From assembly GCA_026874595.1 (NCBI GenBank), contig CM049309.1, positions 30,199,033 to 30,263,032 of the forward strand: a DNA stretch of 64,000 nucleotides, read 5' to 3'. Positions 47,640 through 59,419 of this stretch are shown one piece after another. The position numbers were made by a program, and so were the translations under genes. Position 1 is the first letter of the stretch, and every line of letters begins with the position of its first letter. Under the pieces are notes generated by a model. It was not told where the DNA came from. It saw only the letters and a list, made by a program, of their open reading frames with translations, and made no database searches. This stretch comes from Sipunculus nudus. Taxonomy: Eukaryota; Annelida; Sipuncula; Golfingiida; Sipunculidae.

Positions 47640-48432
47640 ATCTACAATTCTATTGCAGATTATTTGCTGAGTTCATACCCCTTAATTTATGACTTAATTA
47701 CAATATAGGTAGAAAATATTTATCACAAAATTGGTCGCTATTACAATATTGACCGGTTATCAAAATATTTGTCGTAACATGCTCCCGGGAAGGTTTTACA
47801 TGTAGTTCATTTGGTTTTGCCAGAGTGCAGAAGTACAGAAAACCCACTGACGACTTTCAGAAATCCTTGTACCTGATAGTTGACCGTTATCGGCCATACC
47901 CGTTTACTTCCTACACATGAAGCTAATTACTTAATCACTGCGCGCAAGTAGTCCTTGGAACATGCCCACCCCTGTCGAAACGGCGTGATGCAGCAGTAAT
48001 TAGTCGAAAATATGATTAATGTACAGGTTGAAATGACTGACCTAACCTGTCAAACAGTATCAATTATATCTCCCATTTACTGTGGCAGCCCGGGGCGACT
48101 TGAGCTGTACCACCCTGTCCACAACATCAAGAAAATTATGATTTGTTGCTACCTGAACGAATTCAGATTTGAACTGATGACATTTTATGACTCTCGCCAT
48201 TAATAATAATGATTTACAACAAGATCCATATCATTCGGTCTATACCGTGACGGAGGTTAACTTTTTACCCGTGTCTGTCCTTCTGTATGGAGAGATGTTT
48301 GAATGGCCATAATGGTCCATTTCATATAGATATAGAACAAGAATACACAAAAAAGTCGGATCATCCGAGTGATGTCCTTCTGTATGTGGGTTGGTTGGGT
48401 TTGGATGATGGTCAATCTGTCTCAAACATCAG

Positions 48433-48433
<1 letters not shown>
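47640..48433. other. no gene seen
   Basis: No supported exon. Confidence 0.5.

Positions 48434-48470
<37 letters not shown>
48434..48470. repeat. (AT)n microsatellite
   Basis: About 18 AT units. Confidence 0.95.
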
Positions 48471-48473
<3 letters not shown>

Positions 48474-48990
48474 AAAGAACCTAGTACGTTTGAAGGAAGA
48501 AAAAAATAAACTTTTGGTTATCAATTTCAGGAAATAACTGAATAAATACCCGCTTTTGGCCGACATGTTAACACACAAATGTTGTCAGGTTTCTCTAGCG
48601 TCATATTGCCTGATTTTACATTATTAAACGGTAACATATGTACTGCATGTGTTGATTTATGGTGGTATACATGGCCTGCTGGTCTTGATATTTACTGCTG
48701 ATGTTGTCAAGTTCGGCTCTGTTTGATCTCCGCCGTAGTTCTTTGAACGTGGCCCTGTCAGCGCCCCCTTCACGTGACGTCATGGACAGATAAATCCCGC
48801 GTGATGTAATTCTCACTGATGTTTCCCCCCATGACTGCAAGCTCAAGTCAAAACTGTTATCTGGCCTGAAATATACTTCAATATTTACAGTATGGCACTA
48901 TTTTCAGAGTAACTGGGAACAGTGGTTTAAGACTGAAGTGCAGTTAATAAAGAAGTAAACATAGAGCAGAAATGGACATAAAGTAAAATC
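48471..48990. other. no supported gene
   Basis: A 76-codon minus-strand frame (48846-48616, including ELRRRSNRAELDNISSKYQ) is amphipathic and ends in a stop. The acceptor before it is weak and no partner exon was found, so it is left uncalled. Confidence 0.4.
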
Positions 48991-48999
48991 TCGCCCGAC

Positions 49000-50660
49000 A
49001 ACCTCCCGGTCATAGAAAAAAACCCGGTAACAAATACCGGTAAATAATACCACCCCAATATGACCATCACCCGGGTAACTAAGACCGCCCCACTATGACC
49101 ATCACCTAGGTAGCTAAGACCAACCCACTATGACCATCACCCGGGTAACTGATATTACCACCCTATGACCATCACCCGGTTAACTAAGACCTACCCACTT
49201 TGGGGTAACTAATACCAGTAACTAATACCATCCCACTTTGACCATCACACGGGTAACTAATACCACCCTACTATGACCACCCCCGGGTAACTAATACCAC
49301 CCGACCATGACCACCCCCCCCCCCCCGGTAACTGATATCATCACACTATGACCATCACCCGGTTAACTAAGACCACCCCACTATGACCATCACCCGGGTA
49401 ACTAATACCACCCGACTATGACCATCCCCCGGGTAACTAATACCACCCGACTATGACCACCCCCCGGTAACTGATATCATCACACTATGACCATCACCCG
49501 GTTAACTAAGACCACCCCACTATGACCATCACCCGGGTAACTAATACCATCCCACTTTGACCACCCCCCCCCCCCCCCCCCGGTAACTGATATCATCACA
49601 CTATGACCATCACCGGGTTAACTAAGACCACCAGACTATGACCATCACCCGGGTAACTAATACCATCCCACTTTGACCATCACACGGGTAACTAATACCA
49701 CCCTACTATGACCACCCCCGGGTAACTGTTATCACCACACTATGACAATCACCCGGTTAACTAAGACCACCCCACTATGACCATCACCCTGTTAACTAAG
49801 ACCACCAGACTATGACCATCACCCGGGTAACTAATACCATCCCACTTTGACCATCACACGGGTAACTAATACCACCCTACTATGACCACCCCCGGGTAAC
49901 TGTTATCACCACACTATGACAATCACCCGGTTAACTAAGACCTCCCCACTATGACCATCTCCCGGTTAACTAAGACCACCAGACTATGACCATCACCCGG
50001 GTAACTAATACCATCCCACTTTGACCATCACACGGGTAACTAATACCACCCTACTATGACCACCCCCGGGTAACTGTTATCACCACACTATGACAATCAC
50101 CCGGTTAACTAAGACCTCCCCACTATGACCATCACCCGGTTAACTAAGACCTCCCCACTATGACCATCCCCCGGGTAACTAATACCACCCGACCATGACC
50201 ACCCCCCCCCCCCCCGGTAACTGATATCATCACACTATGACCATCACCCGGTTAACTAAGACCACCTCACTATGACCATCATCCGGGTAACTAATACCAC
50301 CCGATTATGACCATCCCCCGGGTAACTAATACCACCCGACTATGACCACCCCCCGGTAACTGATATCATCACACTATGACCATCACCCGGTTAACTAAGA
50401 CCACCCGACTATGACCAACCCCCCGGGTAACTAATACCACCCGACGATGACCAACCCCCGGGTAACTAATACCAACTCAATATGACCATCACCCGGGTAA
50501 CTAAGACCACCAAAGTATGACCATCAACCGGGTAACTAACACCATCCGACTATGACCATCACCCGGGTAACTAAAACCACCCCACTTTGACCATCATCCG
50601 GGTAACTAATACCAGTAACTATACTAACACCCCAATATGACCATGATGGGTAACTAATAT
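49000..50660 (+). repeat. 35-bp minisatellite, about 47 units
   Basis: The unit is GTAACTAAGACCACCCCACT followed by ATGACCATCACCCGG. Variation includes TAATACCACCC, GATATCATCACAC and three expansions of the CCC run into C-tracts of 12-20 bases (49313, 49564, 50198). Blocks of several units recur in the same order (for example 49690-49900 and 49868-50060), indicating higher-order duplication. Confidence 0.95.
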
Positions 50661-51051
50661 TAAGCCGTGTGTGTCAAAATACCCACTGTGCCCGGATAAC
50701 AAGAAGAGAAATAGGGACGTGATACGCGGCTTTACTGTTAAAGATGGTACCAACCTATGTCCCTGGCTGACTTTTTCGACTAGAAAAGTAATATTTTGTA
50801 AAAACATGTCTTATATTCACAGAACTGAACAAAAGAAACACCAGCAGAAGTTGAAAGTGACGTAAATAAACATAAGGAAAAGTGACGTAAATAAACCTCA
50901 ATAAAACCATCTCTGGGTGTTCTGATAAGTTAAATGTCAAGGTTATTTATGACTTAAGCATTCTAAATAAAAGGAGTTTTTCCTTGAAAAAAAATCATTT
51001 TTTATGATGTGATGATTAACACTAAGAAATGCAAGTATGAATGAGAACAAA

Positions 51052-51280
51052 TCAGGGGCGTCAATATAGGGGGGATGGGGGGGGGGGGTATATATACCTC
51101 CCTCATTTTGGCAAGGGGGATGGTCAATGTAAAAACCCTCCCGGTATTTTGAGAATAATATTTATATATTGCAAATAAAATATATTTATAATTAGAATTA
51201 TAGATTGTTTAGATTTATAAGTTTACCATGAAATATTATATCTAGACCTGGTTTAGAACTGAATTACACTGGAGACATAT
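51052..51280 (+). repeat. dispersed G-tract repeat, copy 3 (partial)
   Basis: CAGGGGCGTCAATATAGGGG is followed by a G-run, a TATATATACC motif, GATGGTCAATG and the same AT-rich body landmarks (GCAAATAAAATATAT, TTTACCATGAAATAT, CCTGGTTTA) as the copies at 23600 and 24855. The body is truncated here. Confidence 0.7.
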
Positions 51281-51455
51281 ATTCTTATTTTCTAAAACTT
51301 TATATTTACTTGTAATATATTTTAAATTTGATTAAGTATATATATTTGAAGTGTTTTATACAGACGCTAAAAAGTTTTTATATATATATATATATTCACA
51401 CTCATGTATTATAAATGTGTGAGTGTGCCAGTTAGGCCCCCCCCCTTCTCTCCAG

Positions 51456-51665
51456 TTCTTGACCAAGTTTAGTGCTCAGTATATTGTGAGGCCAATGTCA
51501 TGTCAATCCAGTCAGAGCGACTGTGACACGGGCTCGGTCAGGGTCTGCTTAAAACGGTGTTACCTTCCTCCCAGAGCAGTTGCATGTAACCAGCTTGTGA
51601 TAAACTGCAATGTCCAGAATGACACAGAGGTATTATTCCTTATGACTATTGCTTGGCACATGTAA
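51456..51665 (+). CDS. candidate terminal exon of a small Cys-rich protein
   Basis: An excellent acceptor (CCCCCCTTCTCTCCAG|TTCTTG) is followed by 69 open codons to TAA. The protein contains six cysteines in about 40 residues (MSCQ, SDCD, RVCLKRC, VACN, VINC). No signal peptide exon or family was identified. It could be the end of a secreted Cys-rich protein or a chance frame after a C-rich tract. Confidence 0.3.
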   Translation, partial: FLTKFSAQYIVRPMSCQSSQSDCDTGSVRVCLKRCYLPPRAVACNQLVINCNVQNDTEVLFLMTIAWHM

Positions 51666-51669
51666 CGGT

Positions 51670-53094
51670 TATGTTAGAATGGCGAGATCTTTTTCATATC
51701 TGATGTGATTCTTTGCCCGCTGACGTATGAACTTTTTGTCGTCAAATGACAGCATTGTTAATAAGAAGAGCAAGGAGTGAAATGTTGGTGATATCAGAAT
51801 TGATAAACAATGTGAACGGACGAGTTATAACATAGGCTAATCCAGAATTAAATGTTCTCCAAGTAGGTCATTTCAAGTACTCGATTTATTATTTTGGTAA
51901 ATTAATATCCTATAAAGTCTTTTTTTCAGATCGAACTGTTTCTACTGCCTGTATATTAATATACAGAAGTCCAAATCTGTAACCTTCGAGTTCGAAGTGT
52001 AATAACGGATTCAGCTAGATTTGCAAACAAACATAAAGTACTAGTTCAGTTGATGGTAATCAGGGCGAGGGAATCGGTTTTCTACATTTGATTATTTGTT
52101 ACCTGTTTTATTTAAACTGATGATATTATTAAATATTAGCCGAGGTCTTTAGATACATGCATTTGCATTTGATTTATAATTAAAATTCTTAAGTATGATA
52201 ATATAAACATTAAACTGGACGATTCAAACAAACGTATAATATTTCTACACAGTAGATGAGCGTTATATCTTTACCTGGCCTGAGTGGGTTGTCTATAATA
52301 TTGCCCGTTTTACTGCATATTTTGAATATAACATCTATTAAGGATACATTCAGTCATCTAGAATCACAGGAGTGGTTTTGCTTTTTTGTATGATAGACGA
52401 TCCAAAGAGAGTATATTTCCCATTCGCGGTTTTTATATGGGAAAAGGTGAAACAAAAGGACACGTGGACATTATATTTGTTCTTTTCATCAAACACTTTC
52501 TCTCTGTTAACGTGTAGTGTTACATGTTTATAGCCAGGGGATCCTGACCCAATACTGGAAAGCTGAGACTGGCTACAACAGCGCTAAAAGCTCATCTTCA
52601 CTGGCTCAGATCTCATATCATATTTGCCACTATCACTGCAACATTCATTACGCTATCAGCGTGCTTATTTAAAGAGTACTCACACGGCATTATTTAACAA
52701 ATCAAATGGGATGGGGTGGAGCTTATGTTGTGTTCCTCGCCTTTTCTCTCTCTCATATTCTTTAAAAACTGTTTTTACGGAGTTGATTTTGTTTATTAAA
52801 TAGGATTAAAGTTGACCGTGATAAAAAATTTTATTAATCAATCTTTCTTTAGATCCTGCATGGGAACAGTCCCTCCGTAATGAAATAAGGGAACCTCTAT
52901 ACAGGTCTCACTGCTGTAAGTCGGCCGCTTCCACTTGTCAGTTATTGTACCTAACAACCAACCTTTGTCACATGACATCTAACATTAATTTTATCAAAAA
53001 GGAAATCTATACTTATTGTGTCACAGCCAGATCCCTAGCATTCCCACAGTATTAATTATTCTTGGAATGTATGCATTGTAATTCATTGAACACT
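51670..53094. other. no gene seen
   Basis: No supported exon or repeat. Confidence 0.5.
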
Positions 53095-53485
53095 TTGTAC
53101 GTTGTTGTTAGCTTTATTCATAGGGAGCATGGTACGTCAGTGCGTTGTTGTTAACGTTAATTACGGGAAGCATGGTAGGTCAGTACGTTGTTGTAATACT
53201 TAATTATTCACAAGCAGCATGGTACGTCGGCACGTTGTTGTTAACTTTTTTAAAAGCATGTTACGTCATTACGTTGTTGATAACGTTATTCACAGGCAGC
53301 AATGTACGTCAGTACGTTGTTGTTAACGTTATTCACAGGCAGCATGATAGGTCAGTACGTTGTTGTTATACTTATTCACAGACAGCATGGTACGTCATTA
53401 CGTTGTTGTTTATGTTATTCACAGGCAGCATGGTACGTCACTAGGTTGTTGTTAATTTTTTTAAAGAAGCATGTTACTTTGTAAT
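53095..53485 (+). repeat. 43-bp tandem repeat, about 9 units
   Basis: Landmarks are CAGCATGGTACGTCAGTACG, TTGTTGTTAACGTTATTCAC and AGG. Some units are shortened (TTTTTTAAAAGCATG variant). Confidence 0.85.
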
Positions 53486-53489
53486 ATTG

Positions 53490-54540
53490 TTAAGGTTTTC
53501 TCCGAAAACATGGTACGTTAACTCTTACACAACATGGTAAATTACCTTGTTGTTGTTTTATTAAACAAGCTTATGTTGGTCAGATGAGTATTTTATATTG
53601 TAAATCAGTTGATATAGTGGATGTTGATTTCAACTTGACACTTTTTTTAATGTCGTATAATTTGAATAACCTTAATCTTTATCAAAAGTTAGAAGGCGGG
53701 TCAATCGTCTGTGCATAAATCTGAATCAATGTATCACGAAAATGCAACTTAATTGAAAAAAAAGTCTCAAGTTAACACGCCATGCGGCGGGCTCCGTTCT
53801 TATATGAAAAATCATGTAGTCACGTGTTCCTTGATACACGCCTGCTCATTTATAAATACCCATGTTAACAGATTTGTTTATAGACGGTTTGAAGCCTTAG
53901 TGTGTGTTGAATATTTTTCATATGATTTGTGTTTGCCTTCTAAGGAAGTGAAAATTGAACGGAATAACAATATATTTTTCAGGTGACAAATTTCCAAAAA
54001 TAATTTTGTTACAAAGAACTGTCGGGGATTATACTCTTTTTACATGATAATTATGTTACTGTTAAATAAAACTGTAAAGAAATACAAATTAAAATATATG
54101 AAATGTTTTACTTATTTATAAAACTTGAAAATACTACTTTAAATCAAGCTTTTATTACAGGGTGCCGTGACATAATGTACATTACTACGGATGTGCAACA
54201 TACAGATAAATAAGATGAGACCTTCATCTTAGTTCACAACATTGTCTGACTAACGACAAGTGGCCTGATCACTTATTGCCGTCACATATGAACAGTTGAC
54301 TTTCATATACAATGGCCTTATCACTGGTTCCGTGATATACTAATCCCATGCTGCGAGTTTAAGTTGTCTGTTATCATTTTGCATAAATGTGGTTAATAAC
54401 TCAAAAGGGGGTACGATATGAGACTTTCAGCTGGTAAAGTGGTCGTACTATTTAATTTCCAGTAATTGCATCACTGGCGGATAAATATTTCATATAAAGT
54501 GAAATGTTAAATATAATGCTTCTTTAAAGTATTTTCAATA
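53490..54540. other. no gene seen
   Basis: No supported exon. A 77-codon plus-strand frame at 53753-53986 is not recognised. Confidence 0.45.
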
Positions 54541-54544
54541 TTTC

Positions 54545-54965
54545 CAATAGGAAATATAAAATAAAAAAACCCCGACATACTCTCCCATAATAAATTTTAA
54601 AATAGGATAACCGACAAACCTCTCCAATAATAAATATAGAAATAAAATAACCGAAAAAAAACTCTCAAATAATAAATAAAGAAATAAATTACCGACAAAA
54701 TTCTCCAATTAAAAATAAATATATAAAATTACCGAAAAAAAACTCTCCAATAATAAAATATAATATAGAAACAAAATAACCGACAACACTCTCCAATAAA
54801 AAAAATTAAGATATTAAATAGGCGGAAACAACTCTCCAACAATAAATATAGAAATAAAATAACGAACAAAATCTTCCAAAATAAATAAAGAATTGAAGTA
54901 ACAGACAAAACTTTCCAATAGCAAATATGGAAATAAAATTAAAAAAAAGTCTCTAAAATTACGTC
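54545..54965 (+). repeat. AT-rich tandem repeat of about 40 bp
   Basis: Landmarks are ATAAAATAACCGACAAAACT, then CTCCAATAATAAATATAGAA. About 9-10 diverged units. Confidence 0.75.
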
Positions 54966-55014
54966 TGAATCTACGGAAGCTTTGTGCTGCTATGCACCTC
55001 ATACATTGGACAAA

Positions 55015-55110
55015 CTATCTCGTACGTACGACATATTATTCCGTACGTTCGACATACTATCTCGTTCGTTCGACATATTAGCTCGAACGAACGACATGAT
55101 AAATCTTACG
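55015..55110 (-). repeat. CGTACG-rich 21-bp repeat, copy in inverted orientation
   Basis: CTCGTACGTACGACATATTA-like units, four copies with TTCGTTCG variants. This is the reverse complement of the array at 57785-57945. Confidence 0.75.
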
Positions 55111-55215
55111 GATCTGATTAACTGAGAGGCAAACTGATATATTTATAAGCAATAGATATATTTGTTAAATAATGCATGTTCGCCACCTTCTTGCAAACCA
55201 CTTGAACACCGTTGA

Positions 55216-55220
<5 letters not shown>

Positions 55221-55276
<56 letters not shown>

Positions 55277-55300
55277 TTATTTATTTATTTATACAATATA
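55221..55300. repeat. (AT)n followed by (TATG)n and (TTTA)n
   Basis: Compound microsatellite. Confidence 0.9.
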
Positions 55301-56378
55301 TTTAAATGCTATTCGATTTATCATTAGTTTTTTTTGTGTCTAGGTTTCTGAAATATTTTAAGGAAGCGAAATATACCAAATCGTTGTCTGCCAGTCATAT
55401 ACAGAACCTTCATTTTAAGATATATTAGTGATTAAATTCTTTTGGCAGCGTATGATGTTATAATAGTGAGCCTGTTATAATGATAATAAAAAAAATGTTG
55501 CCTTTGCCAAATTAAAACTACTTTTTGGGAAAAAAAAGTTCGAACGGAGATACAACTACCAAGGGCCTAGATTTATGACATAACGCAGTGAAGTGGATCG
55601 TTTAAAATATTTAATGCATATACAGCCATTGATATGATAAGTGGGTGGCTGAACAGTCAACGACCCATTTCATGGGGTAGTAAAATTTTCATTTTGAACT
55701 AAATAATAAAAACATTTGAAAAACTATCACGCATGGACGTGCGATTGGTCTGTGATAGAATAAATATGAAATTCTTATACAAATCTTTTCCTCATATGTT
55801 ATGCTGAAGTAGTGATAAAACCTACATCTCAGATCGGTTTTGCTTTGCCGATAAGTATAAAATCTTATATGTCGTACATAAGAGTGTAACTCGCCCTACT
55901 GTAAACGAAGCTTTAAGTTAAACTTCGTTTCATAATTATCATAGGAATCATGAACTTCTCGTTCACCGGTTTTATACGTTGTCATGGTTCTGTGTGTGAG
56001 TAAACATAGTCCAGGTGTCCAGTCTTAGCCCCGCACACTCGACAGTTATACAAAAGAGGAGAAACATTAAAGAATAAACACCCAGAGAAACTTGAAAAAA
56101 ATTGATTAATGAAGTTGGGCTGTACCACCACTATGTCCCGTAAGTGTTGTGTTTGTTTTTCGTCATTGATCGTGCCCGGGGCAAGCCTTTTTTCCACTTG
56201 TGTAACGGAGTAAGCAAACGGTTTTAGAATAAAATATTGATAGATACGGTAATATTTAAGGAGACTACACTGTATTTCATGCATAATTATTATACCTGGT
56301 ATGTGAAATGTAAATAGGTCCCGTTAGAAGCCACGTTTCGTGGATTTTAAACTCTCTACTACAATCGGCTCTATTTCC

Positions 56379-56380
<2 letters not shown>
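55301..56380. other. no gene seen
   Basis: No supported exon. A 100-codon minus-strand frame at 56284-55982 is not recognised. Confidence 0.45.

Positions 56381-56452
<72 letters not shown>
56381..56452. repeat. (AT)n microsatellite left of the pogo-like element
   Basis: About 35 AT units. Confidence 0.95.
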
Positions 56453-56455
<3 letters not shown>

Positions 56456-57553
56456 TCAAGCCCGCTTATTGTCATGTCGGCGGTGCATGCTTATGATAAT
56501 GACCGGGATATGACATTATGCGGGCTTCAACATCGATATCCTTTTGAGTCCTAGAAGAAGCGTTATGTATCAAATGATACTGAATAAATCTTTAATGAAA
56601 AAGGAAACAGAAACGTTAATGAATATTTTTATTGCACAACGGCATATCAGATTACGTTAATGCGCACTTGACAATCGATTTCCTGTAAGTTTTGTGCCGC
56701 ATGCCGCAATAAATGACGAAATCCGGCTTGCCAACAGAAAGATTCTTAGCCTCTGGGTCAAGAGGTCAAATGTCTGGAAATATGCGGCACAGTTATAGCG
56801 TTATGCCTAGGCAAACTGTTTTACAAGATAATTATTTCCCCAACTATTGCGCCTTATTTTCCGGATATCTTATTAATGACTCAAACGTCCATTATCGTCT
56901 TTATGACATGACTATTGGGAGAGCGGGCATCATCATGCCATTGACAACTCTCTGAAGTTTCGCCGTGATTCAGGGTTTGGACCGGATATTTCCTCCAGTG
57001 CTCACAAAACATCCAGTTTTTCGTGGACCCTAAAAGGTGATTTCTGGTCGTAAGCAACGTTTAGAGCTCGTGCTTCATATCATTTCGGCGAAACGTCACC
57101 GAGGTGTAAACCACGGCTTCGCAAAGGCCAGGAGTTCATTATGTATGACATGTGATCACAAATTTGCACTTGGTAACGCACGAAGAAACGAAATGGTCTA
57201 GATTACCGTGGTATCTTAAGACGTTAATTAGCTAAATGACGGGGAGTGACCTGCATGCATCACTGCACTTGCCTGCCGCACACAGTTTGGAGATGTGATT
57301 GTTTGATACGCCTGACCGAATACAGGCTCTTGGCCTGGAAGATCGCCGTGTCGGCGCCTGATGTGATATTAACTGCGATCTGGTATCACTGCCAAGGGTT
57401 CCGAGCATGACAATAAACGGGATTATGACAATATTCCATGATATTAAACGGTCAGAGTAACCATTGTTTATATAGAAAATGGTTTGGGATTTCAGATTTA
57501 TGTGACAATAAACGGGATTTTCTATTAACCGATATGACACAAAGTGGGCTCCA

Positions 57554-57556
<3 letters not shown>
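56453..57556. mobile_element. pogo/Tigger-like non-autonomous DNA transposon
   Basis: The left end is CAGTCAAGCCCGCTTATTGT and the right end, on the minus strand, is CAGTGGAGCCCACTTTGTGT. Both continue with CAT.TCGG, giving terminal inverted repeats of about 28 bp that match at roughly 70%. A TA dinucleotide flanks each end inside AT microsatellites (56451-56452, 57557-57558), as expected of Tc1/mariner/pogo insertion. A second, internal set of 'ATGACAATAAACGGGATT' motifs recurs near the right end. CAGT ends with a CCCGCTTATTGTCA-like phrase are typical of pogo/Tigger termini. The 1104-bp interior has no transposase-length frame (longest 102 codons), so it is a deletion derivative or MITE. 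Confidence 0.6.

Positions 57557-57557
<1 letters not shown>

Positions 57558-57621
<64 letters not shown>
57558..57621. repeat. (AT)n microsatellite right of the pogo-like element
   Basis: About 31 AT units. Confidence 0.95.
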
Positions 57622-57623
<2 letters not shown>

Positions 57624-57784
57624 CGATTAAAAACGATTATGCATGCACATGTTAAGAGTCTAATCCCGCTGGAGATATACGAACACAAATATTTAATCGA
57701 TTATAAAAGAAAGCGGCCAATCATGGGTTTAACAAATTGATTGGCACACTACCAATACATATTACATATAAATCTGACTTAAGA

Positions 57785-57945
57785 TTAATTATGTCGAACG
57801 TACGATATAATATGTCGTACGTACGAGATACTATGTTGTACGTACGAGAAAGTATGTCGCACGTTCGAGATAATATGTCGTACTTACGAGATAATATTTC
57901 GTATGAACGAGAAAGTATGTCGTACGTTCGAATTAAATAATTTAT
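57785..57945 (+). repeat. CGTACG-rich 21-bp tandem repeat, about 8 units
   Basis: The unit is GAGATAATATGTCGTACGTAC (21 bp, split here as GAGATAATATGTC and GTACGTAC) with GAGAAAGTATG variants. Each unit carries the palindrome CGTACG or GTACGTAC. Confidence 0.85.
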
Positions 57946-57949
57946 TTTT

Positions 57950-59210
57950 CTTTTACCAGGTTGCAGCAATACGCTTCCGTATGCATCAATTGCTATTCAG
58001 ACGGAATATTATAATTCCAGAGCAAAGTATACTTGGTTAAAAAAAATATCGATCACTTGAAAAAACCGTTTGTAGCTGAAACCGTCGGTTATCACCTTTT
58101 TTTTTTTTTTAATCCAGTTGAACGTCAAGTCTCGCATCCCTCGGAGTACTTTTTTATCAGAATGAATTGATTTTAACTGATTATAAAGGCGGCCAGTCGA
58201 GTCTTAGGTGACGACATTCGTGACTGTGACTTTTGAATATGTAAACTGAGTAAGTGTAATAAAATAAAATGCTTACCCGTGGTGCAGGCTAGGAACAGAT
58301 AAACACGAGCACAGCGGGTCCTGTGTTTCACGAGGACCCAGCTGTACAAGCAAATGAAGCCATTTCTGATTTTCAAGAACAAGTTTTCGGCAGATCAAAT
58401 TCATGCGCCGGACGTCTTTTGTCGCGGGGTCGGATGCAGCGTGAGATAAAAAAAAATCAACGTATATAGCATTTCTCTCTGACTGAGTGGACTCCAGCCC
58501 TTATTCACTGGACAGGTAGTAAAATCCCTTTTTCCTAAGTATCCAAGTGATTAAAAAACCTAACTTAAACAGCCGAAAACGTATAACTAAAACAGCTATA
58601 ATGTCAATTTTTTTTCTCAGTTTCCCTTATACTTTTCTTCCCTGATATATATACCATCTATACATGCATAATATTAATTTATTCTCCATGTCTTAGTAGA
58701 GGTTCACATGATATATGTATATAAAAACAACCTTGTGTTTTAGCTGCCATTTATACAGCTTATCAAAAGTCAATAGTATTCAGAACTATTTGTTGTCAAA
58801 CCGTGGGTCTCTTAAAAAATATCAGAATCTGACATTTGAGTTAATTTTGTCAGAAAATAAGTAGCTTATAGAACTTATAAGAAAGACCATTGCTGTGTTA
58901 TAAAAAATAGATGGGAAGGAGGTATAGCCTGAGGGTTTAACCTTCGCTTTCCTTCTCAAATTATGGTCTCGTCTGGAACACAAAAGGGGAAACCTAAACA
59001 GAATCTTACAGACTTCAACTACAGTACTGTAGAGTATCGTAAATTCATAAAGACATTTATAAATTTATGAAGACAGGTATCATGTTTCTCATCATCATTT
59101 TATCTTCTTCCTCGTGCACAGATGGCGTCACCTACTGGTTATTAACTTAATAACCTTATAACTCGTGCAACATATGAAATAGACAGACAACATTGCCTGA
59201 AATCGACATA
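57950..59210. other. no supported gene
   Basis: On the minus strand a donor-like CACGG|GTAAGCAT follows an open frame ending ARVYLFLACTTG at 58275, but no start or partner exon was found. Confidence 0.4.
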
Positions 59211-59213
59211 CAG

Positions 59214-59415
59214 TCAGAAGAGGATACAGGGGAATGGTCCGGGGCGTAAGGACTCCCCTTTTTGTCAGCCACCGCAACCTTTTTTAAGGGGTTTGGATAA
59301 ATTTTTGCGGCATGGATCCCCCTTTTCTGGACCTGGGGACCTTTTTTAAGTTTAATCTTAAGTCCTCCTGGCTTGAACCCCCTCCTTTTCCTGAATACCT
59401 GGATCCGCCCCTGTA
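59214..59415 (-). repeat. 'GGGGCGGATCCAGG'-type dispersed repeat
   Basis: The minus strand reads CAGGGGCGGATCCAGGTATT, then GGGGGTTCAAGCCAGGAGG, an AAAAAAGGTCCCCAGGTCC segment and, at the far end, GGACCATTCCCCTG. It is related to 26115-26225. CAGGGG at one end and CCCCTG at the other suggest short terminal inverted repeats of a MITE of about 190 bp. Confidence 0.6.
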
Positions 59416-59419
59416 CAGA

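Noticed and set aside
48616-48846. 76-codon minus-strand frame as a terminal exon
   Set aside because: Composition is plausible, but the acceptor is weak and there is no partner exon or recognised family.
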